Shown: positions 14,724-20,586 of the stretch, piece by piece
How the letters are laid out: the number at the start of each line of letters is the position of its first letter
Numbering within the stretch: the first letter of the stretch is position 1
Assembly: GCA_002424635.1 (NCBI GenBank)
Contig: DIKT01000039.1
Location: 112,667 to 133,252, forward strand
Source: Desulfobulbaceae bacterium UBA5611
GTDB lineage: Bacteria > Desulfobacterota > Desulfobulbia > Desulfobulbales > Desulfocapsaceae
Length of the DNA: 20,586 bases
Direction of reading: 5' to 3'
The notes under the pieces: model-generated
The model's input: only the letters and a program-made list of their open reading frames with translations
The model's database searches: none
Told to the model about the DNA's origin: nothing
Program-made: the position numbers and the translations under genes

Positions 14724-14954
14724 ATGCAAGACTTGGTCACATATATTGCCAGGTCACTGGTAGATAATCCCGACGCCGTAACTGTTACTATGAGTGAAGA
14801 GGACGATACTGTCACTATCGGTCTGGCTGTTGCCAAAGAAGACCTTGGCAAAGTAATTGGCAAACAGGGCCGGACAGCGAGGGCGATGCGCTCGCTTCTT
14901 GCCGTCACAGCCGGGAAGCAAAACAAACGGTCGAGGCTTGATATCCTGGAATAA
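14724..14954 (+). CDS. khpA: KH-domain RNA-binding protein KhpA
   Basis: A 76-residue single KH domain protein. The signature loop is GKQG (46-49) within GKVIGKQGRTARAMRSLL. KhpA (YlqC) proteins bind RNA, often as a dimer or with KhpB/Jag, and are linked to cell-size and translation control. Its place between rpsP and rimM is the standard one. The ribosome site is weak (ACGGG), consistent with translational coupling to rpsP, whose stop is six bases upstream. Confidence 0.94.
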   Translation: MQDLVTYIARSLVDNPDAVTVTMSEEDDTVTIGLAVAKEDLGKVIGKQGRTARAMRSLLAVTAGKQNKRSRLDILE

Positions 14955-14967
14955 TTTCCACAAAGCC

Positions 14968-15522
14968 ATGACTGACAATTTTCGCTACCCCACTGACAAT
15001 TATATCCTGATCGGCAAGATTATCGTACCCCACGGCCTGAAGGGTGAATTAAAGATTTTTTCTTTTGCCGGCCAACCGGAAAATATCCGGCATTACCAAA
15101 GACTGGTTCTGGTAAGCCCATCGGGGCAACTTAGCCCTCCTTATGCTGTTGAGAAGTTTCGGGTAAAGGGTAAATCAGCTATTGTCCGATTAGCTGCAGT
15201 CAATGATCGTAATGCGGCTGAGGCCATTACCGGTATGGGGGTTTTGATTCTTAAAGAGGATCTGCCGCCAGCAGGAGAAGATGAGTTTTATCTAAGCCAG
15301 ATGGAAGGTCTGACTGTCGTCACGGTCGACGGCCACAGACTGGGAACGGTGACAAGTATCATGTCCAATGGAGCCCAGGACCTGCTGGTGGTCCAGGATA
15401 AGGATGAGGAATATCTCATTCCTATTATTGCATCAATTATCATCCAGCATGATGCTGAAAAAATTGTCATAGCACCACCGCCCGGACTTTTGGAGATCAA
15501 CTCCAGAGACAGCACACCTTAG
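14968..15522 (+). CDS. rimM: Ribosome maturation factor RimM
   Basis: A 184-residue protein from the ATG at 14968. The frame is open upstream to 14857, but that start would overlap khpA by 98 bp and add 37 non-conserved residues, so it is rejected. The N-terminal barrel carries ILIGKIIVPHGLKGELKIF; the C-terminal PRC-barrel-like half carries EDEFYLSQMEGLTVV and YLIPIIASII. RimM assists assembly of the 30S head domain and binds S19. It follows khpA by 13 bp and trmD begins 13 bp after its stop. Confidence 0.95.
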   Translation: MTDNFRYPTDNYILIGKIIVPHGLKGELKIFSFAGQPENIRHYQRLVLVSPSGQLSPPYAVEKFRVKGKSAIVRLAAVNDRNAAEAITGMGVLILKEDLPPAGEDEFYLSQMEGLTVVTVDGHRLGTVTSIMSNGAQDLLVVQDKDEEYLIPIIASIIIQHDAEKIVIAPPPGLLEINSRDSTP

Positions 15523-15535
15523 TGTCGCGGGCACA

Positions 15536-16300
15536 ATGATTTTTGACATACTGACCATATTTCCCGGTCTGATGGATTCGCCATTGAATGAATCCATCAT
15601 TCGACGTGCCAGGCAGGACAATAAGATCCGTATCGATATTACAGATATCCGGAATTATTCTCTGGACAAGCATTGCATGACCGATGACAGACCATTTGGC
15701 GGCGGCGAAGGCATGGTCATGAAACCGGAGCCATTGACTGCCGCCCTAAAAGCGGTCCAATTGAAAAATGGCAAGGGACGGGTCATCCTGCTCAGTCCGC
15801 AAGGTCGTACTTATAACCAGAAGGTTGCCGAGGAGCTCAGTTCTTACTCTCATTTAATACTGGTCTGCGGCCGTTATGAGGGGATTGATGAGCGCTTTGT
15901 GACCGCCTCTGTTGATGAGGAGCTCTCTGTCGGTGATTATATCCTGACCGGGGGTGAGCTTGCTGCCATGATTGTAATTGATTCGGTGACCAGACTTCTG
16001 CCCGGAGTATTGGGCTGTGCCGAGTCCGCCACACGGGATACTTTCAGCCGAGATCTGCTCAAACACCCTCAATACACCAGACCGCGGGTATTTGAGGGAC
16101 AGGCTATACCAGAGATACTTTTGTCTGGCGATCATGAAGCAATAGAGCAGTACCGGCTTGTGGAATCAGTCCGCCGGACCCTGGAACGACGACCAGAGCT
16201 GATAAAACAGACCGATTTCACTAACAGTGAAAAAAAACTGCTCATCAAACATGGCTTGTACCAGAAAATAGAAGCTTTACAGACAGGCCTGAATGTATAA
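15536..16300 (+). CDS. trmD: tRNA (guanine37-N1)-methyltransferase TrmD
   Basis: A 254-residue SPOUT methyltransferase that methylates G37 of tRNAs with a G at position 36 and so prevents +1 frameshifting. Motifs: DDRPFGGGEGMV (50-61), LLSPQGR (85-91), CGRYEGIDER (111-120) and SVGDYILTGGE (131-141) forming the trefoil-knot SAM site; D168 in RDTF is the likely catalytic aspartate, before HPQYTRP. It acts as a homodimer in the cytoplasm. Its stop overlaps the next gene by 8 bp (ATGTATAA), so the two are translationally coupled. Confidence 0.97.
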   Translation: MIFDILTIFPGLMDSPLNESIIRRARQDNKIRIDITDIRNYSLDKHCMTDDRPFGGGEGMVMKPEPLTAALKAVQLKNGKGRVILLSPQGRTYNQKVAEELSSYSHLILVCGRYEGIDERFVTASVDEELSVGDYILTGGELAAMIVIDSVTRLLPGVLGCAESATRDTFSRDLLKHPQYTRPRVFEGQAIPEILLSGDHEAIEQYRLVESVRRTLERRPELIKQTDFTNSEKKLLIKHGLYQKIEALQTGLNV

Positions 16301-16874
16301 GGACAGAACAACCAATATCGATATCGCCCTTATTCATTATCCTGTGATCAACAAGACCGGAGAGACCATAGGCTCGGCAGTCACCAACCTTGATCTCCAT
16401 GATATAGCCCGGGCAGCAAGAACATTCGGGGTTGATAATTACTATATTGTCACTCCTTATAATGACCAGCTTACTCTGGTGCAGGAGATTCTCGATCATT
16501 GGCAGACAGGTTATGGCGCCAGATACAATCCGGCCCGTAAGTCAGCTCTTGATCTGGTCAGAATTGTAACATCTGTGGAGGAACTGATCGCTCGAGCCAC
16601 AGAGCAGAGAGGTCGCCAACCTCTTATTCTGACCACAAGTGCCCGTGTTCAGCAAAATAGTATCAGCTACCGGGCCACCCGTAAGCGTATTGAAACAGGA
16701 GAGCCAATGCTGCTCTTGTTTGGCACTGCCCATGGACTGGCTCCGGAAGTTAACTTGACAGCAGATTATACCCTGCCGCCGATTCAATGTACCACCGGAT
16801 ATAATCATCTCTCTGTACGTTCAGCAGTCTCGATCATCCTTGATCGGCTTCTAGGCGTCCTGGAGGAATTATAA
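16293..16874 (+). CDS. SPOUT-type RNA methyltransferase (PF09936-like)
   Basis: A 193-residue protein resembling the TM1570-type predicted SAM-dependent RNA methyltransferases (PF09936). The N-terminal half has IALIHYPV and AVTNLDLHDIARAARTFGV (29-47). The C-terminal knot region carries LLFGTAHGLAPE (141-152) and YNHLSVRSAVSIILDRLLG (170-188), the SPOUT SAM-site pattern. Its RNA target is not known to me; the position between trmD and rplS suggests tRNA or rRNA. The start ATG overlaps the trmD stop by 8 bp, which strongly supports that start and co-translation. Confidence 0.88.
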   Translation: MYKDRTTNIDIALIHYPVINKTGETIGSAVTNLDLHDIARAARTFGVDNYYIVTPYNDQLTLVQEILDHWQTGYGARYNPARKSALDLVRIVTSVEELIARATEQRGRQPLILTTSARVQQNSISYRATRKRIETGEPMLLLFGTAHGLAPEVNLTADYTLPPIQCTTGYNHLSVRSAVSIILDRLLGVLEEL

Positions 16875-16884
16875 AGATGAATGG

Positions 16885-16937
16885 AAGCCCTGAGTGTCTT
16901 CACGGCTTTCTTAAGGATAGCAGACCAACCGTCTGCT
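16885..16937 (+). promoter_or_regulatory. Structured leader of rplS
   Basis: The 91-bp gap before rplS holds two adjacent hairpins. The first is AAGCC-C-TGA (16885-16893) facing TCA-C-GGCTT (16900-16908). The second is a perfect 7-bp stem, AGCAGAC (16919-16925) with GTCTGCT (16931-16937) and a CAACC loop. Neither has a strong T-run. L19 leaders in other phyla bind the protein, so autoregulation is possible but unproven here. Confidence 0.35.
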
Positions 16938-16965
16938 TCAACATAATTCAACGTAGAGTAACATT

Positions 16966-17340
16966 ATGAGCTTAATAATTGACAGAATCAACCAGGAACA
17001 GATGCGATTTGATCTCCCTGATTTTCGTTCCGGTGACACCGTAAAAGTGCACATTCGAATCATTGAGGGTAGTAAAGAGCGGATTCAGATCTTTCATGGC
17101 GTGGTAATCAAACGTAAGAACGGTACCATGGATGCCTCTTATACCGTGCGTAAAGTTTCTCATGGTATTGGCGTTGAAAAGACCTTTGCTCTGCATAATC
17201 CAAGAATTGAACAGATTGAAGTGGTCAGCCTTGGTCGGGTCCGGCGTTCCCGTCTCTACTATCTGCGCAGCCGACGCGGCAAGGCAGCACGTATTCGGGA
17301 GCGTACTACTTTCAGACCAACTGTTGCAGCCAAAGCTTAA
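16966..17340 (+). CDS. rplS: 50S ribosomal protein L19
   Basis: A 124-residue L19 protein with the family signatures FRSGDTVKVHIRIIEGSKERIQ, FHGVVIKRKN, GIGVEKTFALHNPRIEQIEV and LYYLRSRRGKAARIRER. It sits at the 30S-50S interface. The C-terminal tail TTFRPTVAAKA is ordinary. It is the usual partner of trmD; here the PF09936-type methyltransferase is inserted between them, as in other deltaproteobacteria. The gap to rnhB (80 bp) contains a weak hairpin (TTATTCC 17374-17380 with GGAATAA 17387-17393). Confidence 0.97.
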   Translation: MSLIIDRINQEQMRFDLPDFRSGDTVKVHIRIIEGSKERIQIFHGVVIKRKNGTMDASYTVRKVSHGIGVEKTFALHNPRIEQIEVVSLGRVRRSRLYYLRSRRGKAARIRERTTFRPTVAAKA

Positions 17341-17420
17341 CCAGCGGCTTGCTCAACATACGCCATTTTTAAATTATTCCGTCATAGGAATAACAGAAAG
17401 GCAGAAGGAGCCGTCACGAA

Positions 17421-18101
17421 ATGGTCCAACAGGTAAAGACTATTTCGCAACGGCTCCTGATTCTGCCGTCAATTGTGGCCGATACGGATGACACCTTCTT
17501 CCTGGAACGTAGTCTTTACACCAGAGGTTTCTCTTGTGTGGCCGGTTTAGACGAAGCTGGCAGAGGGCCACTGGCCGGCCCGGTGGTGGCTGCCTGTGTA
17601 ATTCTGCCGCCCTGCTGTAACTCTTCTCTTTTTCTCGACTCTAAAATACTATCCCATGCCAGACGTTGTTCGCTGGTGCAAGTCTTGGCTGATATTGGCG
17701 CTTTAACGGGGGTGGGTATCGTCTCGACCACCACCATTGATCGTATCAACATCCTGCAGGCCTCCCTTCTGGCCATGAAAAGGGCTGTGGCTAATCTGCC
17801 GACTTTTGCCCCGTCACCAGACGTGCTGCTGATTGATGGGACCTTTAAAATCCCGATGGACACGCCCCAGCTTACCTTGGTCAGAGGCGAGTCGAAGAGC
17901 GCCTCTATTGCTGCTGCCTCCATTCTGGCCAAGGTTACTCGAGATGCAATGATGACTGAGCTGGACCAGCAATTTCCCGTTTACAATTTTTGCCGGAATA
18001 AGGGCTATCCCACCGTAGAACATCGTCAGGCCATTGCCAGGTATGGTCCGACCGCCTGCCATCGTCAAACTTTTAAAGGGGTTAAAGAATTTGTCCGATA
18101 A
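17421..18101 (+). CDS. rnhB: Ribonuclease HII
   Basis: A 226-residue RNase HII, which cleaves RNA in RNA-DNA hybrids and single ribonucleotides in DNA. The active-site set D44, E45 (GLDEAGRGPLAGPVV), D139 (LLIDG) and D175 is complete. GESKSASIAAASILAKVTRD and the C-terminal NKGYPTVEHRQAI complete the family pattern. An N-terminal extension of about 35 residues precedes the catalytic core, within family range. The ATG has a GAAGGAG ribosome site 11 bases upstream. Its end overlaps yraN. Confidence 0.96.
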   Translation: MVQQVKTISQRLLILPSIVADTDDTFFLERSLYTRGFSCVAGLDEAGRGPLAGPVVAACVILPPCCNSSLFLDSKILSHARRCSLVQVLADIGALTGVGIVSTTTIDRINILQASLLAMKRAVANLPTFAPSPDVLLIDGTFKIPMDTPQLTLVRGESKSASIAAASILAKVTRDAMMTELDQQFPVYNFCRNKGYPTVEHRQAIARYGPTACHRQTFKGVKEFVR

Positions 18102-18483
18102 CAGGCGCAACATTCTTGGTCGCAAGGGTGAAGATCTGGCAGCTGAACATCTGCTGAAGGGGGGCTATCGCATCATTGAGCGAAACTACAGAAATCATTT
18201 TGGAGAGATTGATATAATCGCTCTTGATCTCTCCAAGCAGATCCAGACTTTGGTTTTCATCGAGGTCAAAACCAGAAAAAATGATCTCTTCAGTCATCCC
18301 AGCGAGGCTGTTACCAGAAAAAAGCAAATGCAGATCAGCAGGGTCGCTATGGCTTACCTGGCAAAAAATAATCTGGCCGACAGAGCTTCCCGCTTTGATG
18401 TGGTGGCCATTCTTCTACCGGACGATGGTCTGGCCAGCGTTGATCTCATCCAGAATGCCTTTGACCTGAGTGATTGTTTTTAA
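18091..18483 (+). CDS. YraN-family (UPF0102) putative endonuclease
   Basis: A protein of about 130 residues with the YraN restriction-endonuclease-like core: GRKGEDLAAEHLLKGGYRII, then NYRNHFGEIDIIAL, then VFIEVKTRK, whose acidic and lysine residues (E..., D in GEID, E-x-K in EVK) form the predicted PD-(D/E)XK nuclease site. The function is undetermined in most bacteria. I chose the TTG at 18091 because AAAGGGG sits 9 bases upstream and the resulting length matches the E. coli homologue. The ATG at 18043 or TTG at 18034 would lengthen the rnhB overlap to 59-68 bp and add residues with no family match. With the TTG at 18091 the overlap with rnhB is 11 bp. Confidence 0.85.
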   Translation: MSDNRRNILGRKGEDLAAEHLLKGGYRIIERNYRNHFGEIDIIALDLSKQIQTLVFIEVKTRKNDLFSHPSEAVTRKKQMQISRVAMAYLAKNNLADRASRFDVVAILLPDDGLASVDLIQNAFDLSDCF

Positions 18484-18580
18484 GCTCTGGTAGCTTGCCT
18501 AATAATGACACATTCACCTGATTCTTTCTCATTATCTGCAACCGGTCCTCTTCTGCCAATCCTTATTAATTAAGAGTTCT

Positions 18581-19591
18581 ATGCGTCACATTGCCATCAC
18601 CATGGGTTGCCCCGTTGGAATCGGACCTGAAATAATCATTAAATATTTTTCGCAGACACCAAGTTCTTCACAATTTTCTCCAGTGATCCTGGGAGATGTA
18701 GGTATACTGCAAAGATGCGCCAGCGAGCTTCATATTAATATTAAAATCGTTGCCTGGCAGCCCAACATTCCGTATCAGCCAGGACATCTTCCTGTCCTGG
18801 AGCTGTCCCGTTTATCTGCCCAGGACTTAATCTGGGGTCAGCCGACAATCGCTACCGGTCAAGCCATGGTCGGCTATATAGAAAAGGCCGTCAGCCTCAT
18901 CCTGGAAGGAACCGTCTCGGCCATGGTCACTTGTCCGATATCAAAATCCAGTCTGCACAGGGCCGGCTACAATTTCCCCGGTCATACAGAAATGCTGGCG
19001 GCCTTAACCGGGAGCCGGGATTATGTCATGATGATGGCCGGCAGCAAGTTGCGCATCACCCTGGCAACGATCCACTGTTCTTTAGCTTCAGTGCCTGCCC
19101 GTCTTAATCAAGAAATCCTGGGCTCCCTTATTAAGACCACCGACACCGCCCTGCGTCATGATTTTGGGATTGTGGCCCCCCGGCTAGCCGTCGCCGCCCT
19201 CAATCCCCATGCCGGCGAAACCGGTCTTTTTGGCCGGGAAGAAAAGGATATTATCTTACCGGCCATTGAGGCCATGCAGAGCAAGGGCATTACGGTGCAA
19301 GGTCCTTTTCCCCCTGATACCATTTTCCTCAAGGCCGCGAGCGGCATGTATGATGCGGTCATCTGCATGTATCACGACCAGGGGCTTATCCCCTTTAAGC
19401 TGCTGCATTTCAAGGATGGCGTAAACGTTACCTTGGGCTTGCCCATTGTTCGCACCTCGGTTGATCATGGCACGGCCTATGATATTGCCGGCAAAGGTCT
19501 GGCCGATCCGGCCAGCCTGGCTGCTGCGGTGGATATGGCCAATTTGATTGCCCGCAACCGGGAATGCCCGGTAAAGATTGCCGGATTTTAA
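18581..19591 (+). CDS. pdxA: 4-hydroxythreonine-4-phosphate dehydrogenase PdxA
   Basis: A 336-residue metal-dependent dehydrogenase that oxidises and decarboxylates 4-phosphohydroxy-L-threonine in DXP-dependent PLP synthesis. The divalent-metal histidines of E. coli PdxA (166, 211, 266) correspond to H165 (TIHCS), H210 (LNPHAGE) and H265 (YHDQGLIPFK). FPGHTEML (132-139) and the C-terminal VDHGTAYDIAGKG also match. One oddity is the N-terminal glycine loop, MGCPVGIGPE, where most family members have GDPAGIGPE. The start has a weak TAAGAG site and follows yraN after 97 bp. PdxJ, its pathway partner, is not in the window. Confidence 0.93.
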   Translation: MRHIAITMGCPVGIGPEIIIKYFSQTPSSSQFSPVILGDVGILQRCASELHINIKIVAWQPNIPYQPGHLPVLELSRLSAQDLIWGQPTIATGQAMVGYIEKAVSLILEGTVSAMVTCPISKSSLHRAGYNFPGHTEMLAALTGSRDYVMMMAGSKLRITLATIHCSLASVPARLNQEILGSLIKTTDTALRHDFGIVAPRLAVAALNPHAGETGLFGREEKDIILPAIEAMQSKGITVQGPFPPDTIFLKAASGMYDAVICMYHDQGLIPFKLLHFKDGVNVTLGLPIVRTSVDHGTAYDIAGKGLADPASLAAAVDMANLIARNRECPVKIAGF

Positions 19592-19734
19592 GCCAACTGC
19601 GGGCTCTGACTGCCGCTGTCGTTTTTCCCGGGCAGTCTCATCACCAATTCCATCTTGCATCCTGCATAGTTGTGATTAAGATATATTTTCATTTACTATG
19701 AACGGTATTTTGGATTTAATTGCACGAAGATCAT

Positions 19735-19746
19735 ATATCTAGATAT
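19735..19746. repeat. 12-bp perfect palindrome upstream of tmk
   Basis: ATATCTAGATAT is its own reverse complement and lies 30 bases before the tmk start, in the 185-bp AT-rich gap after pdxA. It could be an operator for a dimeric repressor or chance in AT-rich DNA. The same gap holds a 7-bp hairpin, GACTGCC (19608-19614) with GGCAGTC (19631-19637), without a T-run. Confidence 0.3.
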
Positions 19747-19776
19747 CAATAAATAAAGACCAAGAGAATTAATCTG

Positions 19777-20385
19777 ATGCCGAAAGGTTTGCTCATAGTA
19801 TTTGAAGGAATAGACGGTACCGGCAAGTCAACCCAGATGTCACTTCTGGCTAATTGCTTGAGACAAAAAGGGCATGCTGTTATTGAAACCAGGGAACCGA
19901 CGGCGGGAACATTCGGCCGGCAAATCAGGGAGCTGTACACGAATAGAAATGGCACTTCCCCTGAGCAGGAGTTGGAGCTTTTTCTCGCCGATCGGCAGGA
20001 ACATGTCCTGCAAGTGCTGACACCAGGCTTGCAGCAAGGCAACATCATCCTCTGTGATCGCTATTTTCTTTCTACTGCTGCTTACCAGAGTGCTTCCGGT
20101 TTTTCGCCGGCGGAGATCATTAAAAAAAATAATTTTGCCCCCTCCCCTGATTTGGCACTGCTTTTTTATGCGCCGCCCAAAATTGGCATTGAGCGGATCA
20201 CCGGCAATCGGGGAGACACTCTTAATGACTTTGAACAGGAGGCTAAGCTGCAAACGGTGGCCGCTATTTTTGACAGTTTACAGCTGCCCTATATCAAGCG
20301 TATTAATGCCGTCGGTTCTATTGAAGCCATTCACCAATTAGTGTTGCAGGCAGTCACTCCCCTGCTGCCCAATGACATCTTATGA
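19777..20385 (+). CDS. tmk: Thymidylate kinase
   Basis: A 202-residue dTMP kinase, which makes dTDP from dTMP and ATP. Visible motifs are the P-loop FEGIDGTGKS (9-18), the substrate loop REPTAG (39-44), DRY (94-96) and a short lid with ITGNRGDTLNDFE. Basic residues near the P-loop are few, while the lid holds Arg, the usual type II arrangement. Its stop overlaps the start of the next gene (ATGA). The ribosome site is weak (CAAGAGA). Confidence 0.96.
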   Translation: MPKGLLIVFEGIDGTGKSTQMSLLANCLRQKGHAVIETREPTAGTFGRQIRELYTNRNGTSPEQELELFLADRQEHVLQVLTPGLQQGNIILCDRYFLSTAAYQSASGFSPAEIIKKNNFAPSPDLALLFYAPPKIGIERITGNRGDTLNDFEQEAKLQTVAAIFDSLQLPYIKRINAVGSIEAIHQLVLQAVTPLLPNDIL

Positions 20386-20586
20386 ATAAACCAGCAGCTC
20401 TCATCAGCCGTTATCCACTAATCTTCCTGCTTATCATGCTGAGTCTGCAGATATTGCAGACCGGTTGCGCGAACAAGAAACAACTACCTGTTCCTGCTGC
20501 CAGTCCTGTCCCAACTGCTGTTCCTGCTTCTCCTGCCGTAACGCCACCGGAAACGACTAATATTGAAAACCTGGATCTATCCTGCG
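20382..20586 (+). CDS. Putative lipoprotein, truncated by window end
   Basis: An open frame starts at the ATG overlapping the tmk stop (ATGA) and runs off the window after 68 codons. Residues 1 to about 28 form a signal sequence with a basic start (ISRYP), a hydrophobic core (LIFLLIMLSL) and an imperfect lipobox ending TGC, with the Cys near residue 29. A Pro/Ala/Val-rich linker follows (VPAASPVPTAVPASP), typical of envelope-anchored lipoproteins before a folded domain. The lipobox has Gln at -3, where Leu is usual, so lipidation is likely but not certain. The function cannot be told from this piece. Confidence 0.65.
   Translation, partial: MNKPAALISRYPLIFLLIMLSLQILQTGCANKKQLPVPAASPVPTAVPASPAVTPPETTNIENLDLSC

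Noticed and set aside
14857..14967. Upstream start for rimM adding 37 residues
   Set aside because: It would overlap khpA by 98 bp and the extra residues are not RimM-like; the ATG at 14968 gives the expected N-terminus.
17374..17393. Hairpin TTATTCC/GGAATAA after rplS as a terminator
   Set aside because: Seven mostly A-T pairs and no T-run; rnhB is probably co-transcribed.
1..20586. CRISPR array, tRNA, rRNA, 4.5S RNA gene
   Set aside because: No regularly spaced repeats, cloverleaf or rRNA-like conserved stretches were seen in any intergenic region; a covariance-model scan was not possible here.

Overview
The window looks like a chromosomal segment of a Gram-negative bacterium, most plausibly a sulfate-reducer-type deltaproteobacterium (Desulfobacterota, Desulfobulbales-like). 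This placement is an inference. It rests on lipid A genes with LpxI as the UDP-diacylglucosamine hydrolase, an MglA/roadblock GTPase pair, a PF09936-type RNA methyltransferase inside the trmD operon, and the gene order ffh-rpsP-khpA-rimM-trmD-rplS-rnhB-yraN. No rRNA, tRNA, CRISPR array or phage module was seen.

Positions 1-2990 read as an accessory edge. They hold a minus-strand AlbA_2/Schlafen-type protein, a membrane-anchored bacteriohemerythrin, and a decayed IS4-family transposase (about 2312-2590) split over two frames, followed by roughly 400 bases with no gene I can defend. At 3036-4040 lies an omptin-family outer-membrane protease with all four catalytic residues. It converges on the next block across a strong terminator (4061-4094).

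Positions 4097-10441 are all on the minus strand. In transcription order they encode a roadblock/LC7 protein, an MglA-like GTPase with a TTG start, a 782-residue acidic repeat protein of unknown function, a hairpin terminator, then lpxA, lpxI and a sugar nucleotidyltransferase. The roadblock-GTPase-acidic protein trio is the best candidate here for an undescribed system. The acidic protein has three copies of a helical module and three copies of a short RL(D/A)S(F/L)FG motif, the layout expected of a multivalent scaffold.

Positions 10719-20586 are all on the plus strand and mostly housekeeping: tatD, a YggS-type PLP-binding protein, an RRM RNA-binding protein, then the SRP/ribosome/tRNA-modification cluster (ffh, rpsP, khpA, rimM, trmD, a PF09936 methyltransferase, rplS, rnhB, yraN), pdxA, tmk and the start of a lipoprotein gene. 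The cluster is tightly packed with overlaps (trmD/methyltransferase 8 bp, rnhB/yraN about 11 bp, tmk/lipoprotein 4 bp), consistent with long co-transcribed units. The ffh leader holds an intrinsic terminator downstream of a promoter-like sequence, so ffh may be read through an attenuator.
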